The notes: generated by a model not told the origin, from the sequence alone. DNA of 64,000 bases from Bacteriovoracaceae bacterium UBA6153 (GCA_002428265.1 DIUR01000001.1:248001-312000); one strand, 5' to 3'; shown: positions 1 through 8,635, counted from the first letter of the stretch. Numbers and translations: made by a program.

Positions 1-570
1 TTTCATTCTCGATGTTGTCAGTCCATCCATTAAGCTTGCAATAAATTTTTCTCTATCCTGGGCCATGTAATAAGCAGCATAAACCAGATTGACTCCGATA
101 AATCCAATCGCTTCTTGCTGTTGAACATTTTCAGCATCTAGCATGCTCACGTGCATAATGACTTGTGAAGGTGCGGCCTTTGGTTTGTGTTGGAATTTCA
201 TTCCAATCCAGCCGTGATTTTCTCCAGTGCCTTTAAACGACTTTGCTGAAACAGTGTCAGCAAAAGCAAAAAAAGTTGTATCCGGAGACCTGATATCCTG
301 AAGTCTACTGACGAGCGTGTCGTACTCAGTATCAATCATCTTTTGCAGACGTTCTTCGCAGACATATCTACCAGAGCGCTCTTTTCCGTAAATAGCATCA
401 CTCATTGTCATGTCATAAGCAGAAATACTTTTGGCAATTGTGCCAGCAGCTCCACCTGCGCGAAAAAAGTGTCTGGCCACTTCCTGGCCTGCACCAATTT
501 CTGCGAAAGTTCCGTAGATCTGGTTGTTGAGATTGATCTCTAAGGCCTTTTGTCTTTGCCCGAGTCCCAT
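1..570 (-). CDS. Conserved uncharacterised protein, N-terminal part (gene runs off the window)
   Basis: The minus strand is open from an ATG at 570 to the window edge, giving the first 190 residues (MGLGQRQKALEINLNNQIYG at the start). An upstream GAGGT is well placed as a ribosome site. The segment with the residues IYGTFAEIGAGQEVARHFF, then GGAAGTIAK and SAYDMTMSDAIYG, is a signature I associate with a widespread bacterial family of unknown role whose database names vary and are unreliable. No signal peptide or membrane helix is visible, so a cytoplasmic protein is likely. It is divergent from the ferredoxin gene at 680. I do not assign a function. Confidence 0.8.
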   Translation of the reverse strand, partial: MGLGQRQKALEINLNNQIYGTFAEIGAGQEVARHFFRAGGAAGTIAKSISAYDMTMSDAIYGKERSGRYVCEERLQKMIDTEYDTLVSRLQDIRSPDTTFFAFADTVSAKSFKGTGENHGWIGMKFQHKPKAAPSQVIMHVSMLDAENVQQQEAIGFIGVNLVYAAYYMAQDREKFIASLMDGLTTSRMK

Positions 571-679
571 GGTTTACCTCATTAGTATTTTAGAATTTGT
601 ATCTCCTCAATGATAACGATATTATAGTCATAAGAAAACACTATGAGAGAAATTACCCCCAGATCAGTGGAGATCTCCT

Positions 680-979
680 ATGGAAAAATTAAAGGCCCAT
701 TTGTTTGTTTGCACCAGCTGTACTTACAGACGCCCCGATGGCACAGAGTCGAGTCCTGAAGAAGCAGTGAGGCTTAGAAAAAACCTCAAAAACCGCGCCC
801 GCGAATGTTATTCAAAAAATGAAGTTCGCGTATCAGCTTCAACTTGTCTTGGTGAATGCGATTTTGGAATCGCAAGCGTGTTATACCCGAGTGGTACGTG
901 GATAAAGGGTCAAAAAGAAAGCGATGAGGACAAGTTGTTCAACCTATTGTCCGAGGAAGCCAGTCGGATTAAGTTCTGA
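680..979 (+). CDS. Thioredoxin-like [2Fe-2S] ferredoxin
   Basis: This 99-residue protein has four cysteines in the order C11-x2-C14 and C56-x3-C60. That pattern is typical of the small thioredoxin-fold [2Fe-2S] ferredoxins related to the NuoE C-terminal domain. The start FVCTSC and the CLGEC motif after about 40 residues support the call. It would carry single electrons in the cytoplasm; the partner is unknown. The ribosome site GGAG sits inside the perfect palindrome GGAGATCTCC (669-678), directly before the ATG. The gene stands alone between a divergent unknown gene and a tiny membrane peptide. Confidence 0.8.
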   Translation: MEKLKAHLFVCTSCTYRRPDGTESSPEEAVRLRKNLKNRARECYSKNEVRVSASTCLGECDFGIASVLYPSGTWIKGQKESDEDKLFNLLSEEASRIKF

Positions 980-1044
980 GTGTTTCTGCCGATAAGATGA
1001 CTAAAGGTTATTCATAGGGCCTTGTCGTTTATCAGGAGAATTTT

Positions 1045-1170
1045 ATGAGCGTTATGGACTTAGTTGCTGTCGTTGTTGCTACTACTGGTGTTGTGACATT
1101 TTTCGTAGCAAAAACAAATGTTGAAAAATCAAAAGTACGCGTAAGAGCAAATAGAAAGACTAAGAAATAA
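1045..1170 (+). CDS. Small membrane protein, 41 residues
   Basis: A short gene starts at ATG 1045 with a good AGGAG site eight bases upstream. The product begins MSVMDLVAVVVATTGVVTFF, one hydrophobic helix, and ends in a very basic tail (VRVRANRKTKK). The shape, a single N-terminal helix and a positive cytoplasmic tail, fits a small inner-membrane protein. Its end overlaps the end of the convergent acyl-CoA ligase gene by 11 bases. No family is recognised, and the call rests on the ribosome site and composition. Confidence 0.55.
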   Translation: MSVMDLVAVVVATTGVVTFFVAKTNVEKSKVRVRANRKTKK

Positions 1171-2632
1171 ATTTCAAAGCTTCGCTCTTTAAGTTTTTCC
1201 TGTCGACTTTTCCATTCGGAAGAAGCGGAAAATCTTTCATACAATGAACAAAATGCGGATGTTTATATCTCGATAACAACGGATTCAAATAATCGCGAAG
1301 ACTCTCCGTCGTCACATTCACTCCGTCAGTCTTTAAAAAAGCAAAACCAACTTCTCCCCATTTTTCGCTGGGAACTGGTACGACAACGGCTTCAGCAATA
1401 TCCTGGTGACTTGTAATTTGTTTTTCTACTTCACCTGGATAAACATTTTCTCCGCCTGAGATGTACATGTCTTTAATTCTTCCAACCACGTAGAAAAATC
1501 CATCCAAATCAAATCGAACCAAGTCGCCTGTATAGAAAAAGCCATCTTTAAATGTTTCTTGATAGGCCTTTGAGTTTTTATAGTAACCAGCGCAAACATG
1601 AGGGCCCGCAAGTAGTAACTCACCTGGCTCATCAACTGAGCAGTCAATCCCTTCTTTATTAACGACCCTAACTGTCGTATGAGGCATTGGCCTTCCGATA
1701 GAACCTGATTTTTTAATCGCATCTTCTTCATCAAGAAGAAAACAATTCGGGCCCACTTCAGTCAGACCAAAACCTTGTTTAAACATCAGTCCTCTGTTTT
1801 GATACTCTTCGATCATAGGAATTGAGCAAGCTGCTCCTCCTGAAATAAAAAAGCGAACTGAGCTGAAGTCGCAAGATTTAAATCTCGGTTTTTCAAGTAG
1901 CATCTGAAACATTGTCGGCACACCAAAATACACAGAGACTTTTTCAACTTCAATACAGTTGAAAACATTTTCTGGAACAAATGACTGAGCTAAGATAACT
2001 GTTCCACCAAGATACAGAAGTGGAAGAAGTAATACGTTATATCCACCCGTGTGGAAAAAAGGCGTTTCAACTAATGTAACGTCGTCTGGTTTTAGTCCCC
2101 ACCCTTTACAAGTTTCAATTTGATTGGATAAAAGCATGTTCCCGTGAAACATCACTCCTTTTGGAACACCGGTAGAGCCTGATGTATAAAGCATCAGAAT
2201 CGTATCATCTAAAGTTGATTTTTCTTCTTTATAATTTTTGTATTCTGATAATTTTACATTTTTTACGTCGAGGTATGGTGTCTCAACATTTAATGTCTTG
2301 GTCCCTACACCTAAATAAAGTTTCGGACTCAATGTCTTAACAACATTTTCAATCTCAACATTTGATAATCTGAAATTTAACGGCACAAAAAAAGCACCGA
2401 TTTTTGAGCAGGCAAGCATTAAAGTGACGTGCTCAAGACAGTTATGGGTATTTAAAAATGCAATGGCATCATTTTTTCTAACGTCATGGGCCTGCAGGAC
2501 TGCTGCCCACTGATCAACTTCTGCGTTTAATTCATGATACGTCAGACGCCTGTTTGTCCCCTGGTCAATGACTGCAATTTTGTCACCGTATTCATGGGCA
2601 TTTTTTTCTAAAAATTCTATCCAGTAACTCAT
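1160..2632 (-). CDS. AMP-dependent acyl-CoA synthetase/ligase
   Basis: This 490-residue enzyme belongs to the ANL adenylating superfamily. It would activate a carboxylic acid with ATP and load it onto CoA. The P-loop-like motif LYTSGSTGVPKG is near residue 150, FGLTEVGP and YTGDLVRFDLDGFFYVVGR follow, and the C-terminal lid has PNGKVDRKNL with the catalytic lysine. Length and motif order are those of fatty-acyl or MenE-type CoA ligases. It is the last gene of a five-gene minus-strand operon, and its ATG overlaps the stop of the preceding hydrolase by four bases. The substrate cannot be read from the sequence. A beta-lactone synthetase (OleC) role is less likely because this protein has the short ligase form. 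Confidence 0.9.
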   Translation of the reverse strand: MSYWIEFLEKNAHEYGDKIAVIDQGTNRRLTYHELNAEVDQWAAVLQAHDVRKNDAIAFLNTHNCLEHVTLMLACSKIGAFFVPLNFRLSNVEIENVVKTLSPKLYLGVGTKTLNVETPYLDVKNVKLSEYKNYKEEKSTLDDTILMLYTSGSTGVPKGVMFHGNMLLSNQIETCKGWGLKPDDVTLVETPFFHTGGYNVLLLPLLYLGGTVILAQSFVPENVFNCIEVEKVSVYFGVPTMFQMLLEKPRFKSCDFSSVRFFISGGAACSIPMIEEYQNRGLMFKQGFGLTEVGPNCFLLDEEDAIKKSGSIGRPMPHTTVRVVNKEGIDCSVDEPGELLLAGPHVCAGYYKNSKAYQETFKDGFFYTGDLVRFDLDGFFYVVGRIKDMYISGGENVYPGEVEKQITSHQDIAEAVVVPVPSEKWGEVGFAFLKTDGVNVTTESLRDYLNPLLSRYKHPHFVHCMKDFPLLPNGKVDRKNLKSEALKFIS

Positions 2633-3405
2633 ATGATTTTCTCAATCCAAGGGAGTATTTGTTTTTCCATAATCGCAGGTCTCTCAATAAGTCCTGCGTG
2701 CCCGCCTTCTGACATAACAAACTCTGCGTTTCTTGCTCTCTTTTGCATTCTTTCGTGTAAAAAAGGAGGAGTTAATAAATCTTCTCTTCCTGCTACAAAA
2801 AGAATCGGGCAATAAATTTCAGCGAGGTTAATATCAGTTTGCATCGCACCCAATAGTAAATTGCTCACGACATGATTAGGTAAGCTTCCCGCTCTTTCTC
2901 TATAACTTAAAAATAATTCACTCTTTTCATTAAAGACATCTTCGCCCCAGATCCATGGTGTCGCGATATCAAAACGATGAAGTGGTCCACCCGTTTCATG
3001 GGCCATGAGCCAGCTTCCTAATTTTGCTTTAACCATTGGAGTGGGAATATCAAAAGTGTCACAAGCAGCAACACCCACAATATCGTCTGGAAATCTTCTG
3101 GCGTATTCAAGAGCGATACGGGCACCGTTACTTAAACCAACCAGAATGATCTTTCCCAATTTTTTATCTTCTAATAATCCCTTCAAATCCATCACATGAT
3201 CTTCAAGATGATAGATCGATTCCGGTTTTGGAGACTGGCCCTGTCCTCTACAGTCGTAGCGCAGGAACTGAAACTTTTCGCGCAAATAGAAAACAGCACC
3301 GTCAAATGAGGTGAGATCTGCAAAGAGTCCGTTGATCAAAACGATCACCGGATCACTTGCCTTTTTTTTCTGTCCTTCTAAAAGGGAGTGAAGTTCTAGC
3401 CTAAT
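2629..3405 (-). CDS. Alpha/beta hydrolase (second of two in the operon), possible ATT start
   Basis: The protein has the hydrolase sequence VIVLINGLFADL (oxyanion region), YDCRGQGQSP, the nucleophile elbow GLSNGAR and a C-terminal GGHAGLIERP with the catalytic histidine. The first usable standard start is GTG 3348, but that would remove the first strands of the fold. The in-frame DNA upstream stays open to 3405 and encodes RLELHSLLEG, which looks like the missing strand of this family, as in 3-oxoadipate enol-lactonase. The only plausible codon there is ATT, overlapping the end of the reductase gene. It would cleave an ester or thioester in the pathway of its neighbours. The fold is certain; the start is not. 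Confidence 0.85.
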   Translation of the reverse strand: MRLELHSLLEGQKKKASDPVIVLINGLFADLTSFDGAVFYLREKFQFLRYDCRGQGQSPKPESIYHLEDHVMDLKGLLEDKKLGKIILVGLSNGARIALEYARRFPDDIVGVAACDTFDIPTPMVKAKLGSWLMAHETGGPLHRFDIATPWIWGEDVFNEKSELFLSYRERAGSLPNHVVSNLLLGAMQTDINLAEIYCPILFVAGREDLLTPPFLHERMQKRARNAEFVMSEGGHAGLIERPAIMEKQILPWIEKII

Positions 3406-4127
3406 ATTGTACCACCATCAACATTCAGAGTTGTTCCAGTGATATACTTAGCATCATCACTTGCAAGGAATGCGTAAGCGGCAGCGATTTCTTCCGGCTT
3501 ACCTAGTCTTCTTAGAGGAGATTTCTCTTCCATCATCGCTAAAACTTTCTCAGGCATTTTAGCAACCATTGGAGTTGCGATAAATCCTGGAGCAACAGCG
3601 TTGACTCTGATTTGATCTTTTCCTAATTCTTTTGCTAACGTTTTTGTCATAGCGATAACTCCTGCTTTAGTAGCAGAATAGTTTGCTTGTCCAAAATTTC
3701 CATAGTGAGCAACAACTGAAGCAGCGTTAAGAATAACACCACCACGGCCTTGTGCTTTCATGTTAGCAGCAGCAAGACGAGTTAATTTAAAAATAGCAGT
3801 AAGGTTAACCGCGATAACTGAATCCCATTGTTCATCAGTCATTTTAGCTAATGTTGCATCTCTTGTGATACCAGCGTTGTTAACGATAACATCCACACCT
3901 TTAGTCATCTCATTTTGAATTTTCGTTTGTGTCTCAAGAGTTGTGACGTCCCCTTGAATGTAAGTCATCTTGTTTGGAAAAAGTGCTGATAGTTCTGCTT
4001 GCTCAAGAGTTGGCATGTCGATTAAAACCAGCTCTGCTCCTTCAGCATAAAATCTCTCAGCTGTAGATCTTCCGATCCCTGAAGCTGCACCTGTAATGAA
4101 AACTCTTTTATTTGTTAATCCTTTCAT
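3396..4127 (-). CDS. Short-chain dehydrogenase, FabG-like 3-oxoacyl reductase
   Basis: This classical SDR has 243 residues. The N-terminal TGAASGIGRS is the glycine-rich NAD(P) site, NNAGITRDA is the core motif, and the serine of NAASVV with the YSATK tyrosine and lysine complete the catalytic set. The C-terminal TGTTLNVDGG is typical of FabG and PhaB. It probably reduces a 3-oxoacyl thioester made by the upstream KAS III-like enzyme, using NADPH. An AAGGAG site precedes the ATG, and the gap to the synthase gene is nine bases. Because this gene lies away from acpP and fabD, a special rather than housekeeping role is inferred. Confidence 0.9.
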   Translation of the reverse strand: MKGLTNKRVFITGAASGIGRSTAERFYAEGAELVLIDMPTLEQAELSALFPNKMTYIQGDVTTLETQTKIQNEMTKGVDVIVNNAGITRDATLAKMTDEQWDSVIAVNLTAIFKLTRLAAANMKAQGRGGVILNAASVVAHYGNFGQANYSATKAGVIAMTKTLAKELGKDQIRVNAVAPGFIATPMVAKMPEKVLAMMEEKSPLRRLGKPEEIAAAYAFLASDDAKYITGTTLNVDGGTILG

Positions 4128-4136
4128 AAATTCTCC

Positions 4137-5171
4137 TTAACCTAAGTCTTGTAGTTCGTTTGTATTAAAAGTATTAGTGTCCCATCTGAAAGACATTGCC
4201 GACCACATGTAACCAATTCCAGCTGATGCCAGCACAACGTGATCTCCTTTTTTAAGCAGTCCGCGCTTTTCAGCAAGACCAAGTGATAGAACTTGATCAG
4301 GAGCTCCAAAGTGTCCGTAGTGATTCATGTAAATTGACTGCTCTTGCTTCAATTCCATTGGTTCTAAAATCGCATCGTGTGCTGATTTTTTCATATGAAG
4401 AAGAGCAAGGTAGTCGATAGGTTTATTTAAATTATTCTTTGATGCTTCACGGATTACAGACAAGAAATTCACAATAGATTTTTTCTCTAGTCTGTCTCTC
4501 ATCCCATCAACATCTGGAACTTGAAGATAAGTCATCGATGGATCTGTTGTCTCTCTCGTTGGCATTCTCGTTCCACCGGCCGGAACAATAACGTCAGTCG
4601 TGAAATCGCCATCAGTAATAATTGAAGACTCAAGGAGTGGGTTTTCTGCCACATCACTTTTTTCTAAAAGGATGGCAGATCCACCATCAGCAAGATTGAA
4701 AAGAAATCTTGTATTTGGATCTTTATAGTTAACTAAATCCCCTGTCTTGTGTCCGCCACAAAGAAGAACGCGCTTAACTTTTGGATCAGTTAACATAAGA
4801 GATTTTGCTAAATGCAGACCTAAAATTTTATTTGAACATCTTGCAGAGATATCAAAACTCTTTGCATTTTTTAATCCAAGCTCTCTTTGAACATAAATCC
4901 CTGCAGTCCAGACAATGTAGTCTTTGTACTCAGACCCAGTCCAGATCACCATATCAATAGATAGTGGATCAATATCTTTTAAAACTTTGCGGGCAGCGCG
5001 AACGGCCATGTCACCCGGATGGGTGTCCTTGTCTGCTCTACACTTTCTAACGATACCCATTTTCTGAGACACGACATGTTCAGGAACACCTGACTCGCGA
5101 GCAATGTGAGCAGCATCTTCAAAACCTTCTGGAAGCCAGACTGCTGCTTTTTTAAGATTAATAAATGTCAT
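4137..5171 (-). CDS. 3-oxoacyl-[ACP] synthase III-like condensing enzyme
   Basis: A 344-residue member of the thiolase superfamily, FabH/OleA-like. The catalytic cysteine lies in FDISARCSNKILGLHL near residue 110, a histidine in LALLHMKKSAHD, and the asparagine in MNHYGHFGAPDQ, followed by the glycine-rich LASAGIGYMWSA. These are the Cys-His-Asn triad of KAS III enzymes. It would join an acyl-CoA with a second acyl or malonyl unit. The start overlaps the stop of the first hydrolase by four bases, so the two are coupled. It is more diverged than a housekeeping FabH, and its companions suggest a small lipid product rather than membrane fatty acids. Confidence 0.85.
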   Translation of the reverse strand: MTFINLKKAAVWLPEGFEDAAHIARESGVPEHVVSQKMGIVRKCRADKDTHPGDMAVRAARKVLKDIDPLSIDMVIWTGSEYKDYIVWTAGIYVQRELGLKNAKSFDISARCSNKILGLHLAKSLMLTDPKVKRVLLCGGHKTGDLVNYKDPNTRFLFNLADGGSAILLEKSDVAENPLLESSIITDGDFTTDVIVPAGGTRMPTRETTDPSMTYLQVPDVDGMRDRLEKKSIVNFLSVIREASKNNLNKPIDYLALLHMKKSAHDAILEPMELKQEQSIYMNHYGHFGAPDQVLSLGLAEKRGLLKKGDHVVLASAGIGYMWSAMSFRWDTNTFNTNELQDLG

Positions 5172-5980
5172 ATCGTAACACCTTTGAAAAAGTTATTTAA
5201 TTTCTCACCGACCAACACTGGTTTTTCCAGGAAAAAATAATGGTCAGTTTCAGGAATGAGCTCAACGATTGTTTGAGGGATTGCACTTCTAAAAAGTCCC
5301 GGAAAAGTCGGGCTTAAAAATCTATCTTCTTGGCCGGCAATGGCATAAGTCGGACACTTTATACACGATAGATCAAAAGGAGTTTCTAAGAACGCAACAG
5401 CTGCTCTGTTTTGCCTGATCTTTTCTTCCAGGTCCATTTTGTTTTCAATTCTCAAATTGATGATTCTTTGAAATCTATCTGGATCATTTTTTTTAAGACT
5501 TGGATGAGTCGTGCCTTTTACCATTGCTTCAGCAAGTGTGGCAGGCTCCCAGATAGCAAGACCTCTTAAATCAGCTTCACTTAGTTTTTTCGGATGATGA
5601 AAAGTCGGAGGCCCTGAAGTCGTGCATATTAATGATAGTGCCGTCACTCTCTCAGGTGCAATCTTGACTAATTCCTGAGCGATAAATCCACCCATTGAAA
5701 TGCCCATGACGCCAAAAGTTTTAACATTGAGATGATCCATAACAGCGAGAGCATCTTCGGCCAAATCTTTCATCAGATAATCTTTTTTAGTTCCTGATGA
5801 TTTCCCGGTCGCTCTGTTATCAATCAAAACAATTGTGAAATTCTTTTTTAATTCTGGGACCAAGTCAATAAAGTTATAATGATCACAACCAAAGCCTGAT
5901 AAACCTAAAAGATAGGGGCCAGTGCCTTCTGTGTAAAAAGCAAGGTCGCCGAAATCTCTGGTGATTTTTGATACGTTCAT
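5168..5980 (-). CDS. Alpha/beta hydrolase (first gene of the lipid operon)
   Basis: This 270-residue hydrolase has the oxyanion region LLGLSGFGCDH, the strand IDNRATGKSSG, the nucleophile elbow GISMGGF and the catalytic histidine in ETDHYFFLEKP. The acid is probably in the GQEDRF segment. No signal peptide is present. It leads the minus-strand operon and may release or edit thioester intermediates. A TTGACA element and a short inverted repeat lie upstream (6039-6053). The substrate is unknown. Confidence 0.88.
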   Translation of the reverse strand: MNVSKITRDFGDLAFYTEGTGPYLLGLSGFGCDHYNFIDLVPELKKNFTIVLIDNRATGKSSGTKKDYLMKDLAEDALAVMDHLNVKTFGVMGISMGGFIAQELVKIAPERVTALSLICTTSGPPTFHHPKKLSEADLRGLAIWEPATLAEAMVKGTTHPSLKKNDPDRFQRIINLRIENKMDLEEKIRQNRAAVAFLETPFDLSCIKCPTYAIAGQEDRFLSPTFPGLFRSAIPQTIVELIPETDHYFFLEKPVLVGEKLNNFFKGVTI

Positions 5981-6038
5981 GACCGAATCCTTACGATAAA
6001 ATAATTTTCAGTGTAGGAAATTCGCTCGGCACAAAGAT

Positions 6039-6053
6039 TGTGTCAAGGACACA
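6039..6053 (-). promoter_or_regulatory. Possible operator over the -35 element of the lipid operon
   Basis: On the minus strand a perfect TTGACA (46-41 of this 6000s block, i.e. 6046 down to 6041) lies about 60 bases before the first gene. It sits inside the inverted repeat TGTGTC-AAG-GACACA. The matching -10 is poor, so the promoter call is tentative. A repressor bound to the repeat would cover the -35 element. Confidence 0.35.
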
Positions 6054-6197
6054 CTGGCCATAAAAAATCCGTACTTTAGCTTCTTTTTAAAAACTTACTT
6101 CTTCTGTCATCTTGCGCGTAATAGCACTCGCTCCTCGACGAGGACCCAAAAGTCATTTATAAATCTACATCTAAATGAATTTAAGAGGAGCTTCATT

Positions 6198-7184
6198 GTG
6201 AAGACATCACTAACGGTTTTCGTATCTGCCTTATATCTTACATTTCTAAGTTCCAATGCAATTGCTGCCGGAACATGGACGACAGATAGCTATAAAGGAA
6301 TCTACGGAAATAGAACTTATAAAGTCTATGTTCCAAGCAACCTTCCAAAAAATACTAAAGCTCCAGTTGTTGTCATGCTTCACGGCTGTCAGCAAAATGC
6401 AAAAGACTTCGCTACCGGTACAAGAATTGAAAAATGGGCCGATAAAGAAAAATTCATCGCTTTATTTCCTGAACAAAATATCTCTTACAATTCATTTAAA
6501 TGCTGGAACTGGATTCTTCCAGGAAACAACAGCCGCATGGGCGAAAGTCAGGTCATTGTTGAAATGCTAGACACAGTTCTACTGGCTTATAACGGCGACA
6601 AGAATAAAGTTTTTGCAGCTGGTATGAGTGCAGGTGCAACGATGGTTAACATTCTTGGTAACTGCTACCCTGAAAGATTTAAGGCCCTTGCTTCTCACGA
6701 TGGCTCTCAGTTTTATTCATCTTATATGGGACTAGATTTTGCTGAAGTTGTTTTAACGGGTGCCTCTGTTCCCTCTGCCATTTCTGCCAGTGTTGGAAAT
6801 GCCTGCTCTCAATTCATAAAAGATAGACCTAAAAAAATGCCTATCATTATTTTCCACGGAATGAAGAGTCCATTAATGAGCCCAATGCATGCTTTTCAGG
6901 TTGAATCTGAAATGAAAGCTTTCAACGATTACCTGGATAATGGAATCAGAGATAATTCTTACTTCTTAGAAAAAGATGTTCAAAATTTTCCTGACAGTGA
7001 TTTCTACGGGTACAACCTTTACACGACAACGGATATTGATCACGAGATCATCGTAGAGCGCTACATGATTAATGATCTCTCTCACGGTTGGAGTGGCGGC
7101 GTAAAAGATCTTCCTTACAATGACCCAAAAGGGCCTGATGCTTCTGCATTAATATTTAAATTCTTCAAACGCTGGGGTTTGTAA
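6198..7184 (+). CDS. Secreted PHB depolymerase-family esterase
   Basis: The 328-residue product starts at GTG 6198 after a strong AGAGGAG site. Residues 1-23 are a Sec signal peptide ending NAIAA. The mature part has the esterase_phb pattern: VVVMLHGCQQNAKDFA, the nucleophile serine in AAGMSAGATM, and a late histidine in DLSHGWSGG. Enzymes of this family (LpqC, feruloyl esterase and PHB depolymerase type 2) cleave polyester or acyl-sugar esters outside the cytoplasm. For a predator it could act on prey storage polymer or wall esters, which is inference. It is divergent from the lipid operon. Confidence 0.88.
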   Translation: MKTSLTVFVSALYLTFLSSNAIAAGTWTTDSYKGIYGNRTYKVYVPSNLPKNTKAPVVVMLHGCQQNAKDFATGTRIEKWADKEKFIALFPEQNISYNSFKCWNWILPGNNSRMGESQVIVEMLDTVLLAYNGDKNKVFAAGMSAGATMVNILGNCYPERFKALASHDGSQFYSSYMGLDFAEVVLTGASVPSAISASVGNACSQFIKDRPKKMPIIIFHGMKSPLMSPMHAFQVESEMKAFNDYLDNGIRDNSYFLEKDVQNFPDSDFYGYNLYTTTDIDHEIIVERYMINDLSHGWSGGVKDLPYNDPKGPDASALIFKFFKRWGL

Positions 7185-7212
7185 TTCCTGAATCTCTAAG
7201 TAATAATTAGGA

Positions 7213-8631
7213 ATGATAAAAAAACAATTTTCATTCACCGTAATATTACTTGGATTATTAATGACCGGATGCCAGCAAAAAAGAGTTGAGATAACAAGTC
7301 ACGTCCCCAGCCCATTGGACTGTAAAGATTGTAATATTGTCATCATCTCACTATCTTCCTTTAATACAGCTCATTCAACTCTTTACGGATATAAAAAAGA
7401 CACTGATGTTAAAACCGCAGAGTGGATGAAAAACGCTGTTATTTTTGACAACCATTTTGCGACTTCTTACTGGGCCTTTCAGGCCAACATGTCTTTATTC
7501 ACAGGGCTTCAGCCCTATAATCATAAAGTTCTCTTAAGTAAATTTCACAACAATGGAAAAGAAGATGTTTTAGATAAAAAAATTCCCACTCTACCTCAAG
7601 AATTACAAAGCGCTGGCTATAAAACGCTGAGCTTTTCAGGCTCTCCTCATGGCATGCTTATTTCTCCTTCTGCTGGTTTTGGAAAAGGATTTGACTATAA
7701 CAGCTTCTTAGAAGTTCAAAACACTGCCGATTTAAACGTCCTTGATGGATGGATGGATAAAGTTTCTGATAAAAAGTTTTTTGCCTATATTAGCTCGGTA
7801 AGACTTCACTTCTCTTATTACATTACCCCTGAGTTCGCCGGGAAAAAATTTAAAGAAAAAAATTACAAAGGCAAGTTCCCTCAAAGTGAAGCTGACTACG
7901 AAAAGAAATACGCTCAATATACGACAGCTGTTTTAAAAGAAGGTGCTCCGGATGCTGAGAAAAAAATCAGACCAATCCAATTCCTAAAGAGCACACTCAA
8001 TCCACAAGATCCTAAAGATATAGAATTTTTAAATAATACTTATGACCAGGCCCTTCAGTATACGGATACCTTCGTCGACCACATTTTTAATTATTTAAAA
8101 AATAAAAAAATCTTAGATAAAACAATTGTTATTCTCACATCCGATATGGGGCAAAATCTTTTGGTCCCTTATAATGATGATAAAAACAAAGTCAGCTTCT
8201 CACCACTGGCATCGGAGTATCCGGTTGACGCCGTGACGAGGATTCCTTTAATGATTTATCTGCCTTCCAGAGAAAAGGCCCAGTCAAAAATGATGAGAAT
8301 CACTAATATCACCAATACGACCGACATTCTTCCAACCATCTTAGGAATTTCAGGGCTAGGCCTAAGTTCCCCTACCGATGGAATAAATCTTTTACCAGTG
8401 ATCGCTGGGACAAGTACAACAACCAGAACGACAAGTCAGGGTTATGCTTATAGATCAGAGAAAGAAAATATCGCTTATGTAAGAGATGAAGAAAAGATTC
8501 TTGTTTCACGTGATGGGATTCTTGAGATGGTCAATGCGAAGACCAAGAAATTTGAAGAGCTCACAGGTGCGACAGGTGTATTAAAAGAAGAAATGATAAA
8601 ACTAAAAAACAATATTCAATCGAAAAAATAA
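7213..8631 (+). CDS. Lipoprotein of the sulfatase/alkaline phosphatase fold, catalytic residues missing
   Basis: This 472-residue protein has a lipobox with Cys20 (LLMTGC), so it is a membrane-anchored lipoprotein. The body follows the sulfatase layout: STLYGY, the segment ending MSLFTGLQPYNHKV, IPTLPQELQSAGYKT, and ILTSDMGQN near residue 310. In active members the first block carries a metal-binding Asp and the second a Cys/Ser/Thr nucleophile followed by P-S-R. Here those places read S-F-N and A-F-Q-A-N, and the usual SDHG is SDMG. It is therefore probably inactive as a sulfatase and may be a binding or structural protein. It follows the esterase gene closely and ends at a clear terminator. 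Confidence 0.8.
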   Translation: MIKKQFSFTVILLGLLMTGCQQKRVEITSHVPSPLDCKDCNIVIISLSSFNTAHSTLYGYKKDTDVKTAEWMKNAVIFDNHFATSYWAFQANMSLFTGLQPYNHKVLLSKFHNNGKEDVLDKKIPTLPQELQSAGYKTLSFSGSPHGMLISPSAGFGKGFDYNSFLEVQNTADLNVLDGWMDKVSDKKFFAYISSVRLHFSYYITPEFAGKKFKEKNYKGKFPQSEADYEKKYAQYTTAVLKEGAPDAEKKIRPIQFLKSTLNPQDPKDIEFLNNTYDQALQYTDTFVDHIFNYLKNKKILDKTIVILTSDMGQNLLVPYNDDKNKVSFSPLASEYPVDAVTRIPLMIYLPSREKAQSKMMRITNITNTTDILPTILGISGLGLSSPTDGINLLPVIAGTSTTTRTTSQGYAYRSEKENIAYVRDEEKILVSRDGILEMVNAKTKKFEELTGATGVLKEEMIKLKNNIQSKK

Positions 8632-8635
8632 AAAA

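Noticed and set aside
669..678. GGAGATCTCC before the ferredoxin gene and GGAGACCTCC before thrS as a shared RNA switch
   Set aside because: The arms are too close to fold on themselves and match is expected from a ribosome site followed by chance complement.
1160..5980. The operon as a true OleABCD long-chain olefin cluster
   Set aside because: The reductase is a 243-residue classical SDR, not the extended OleD type, the ligase is the short CoA-ligase form, and there are two hydrolases. Only the general theme is shared.
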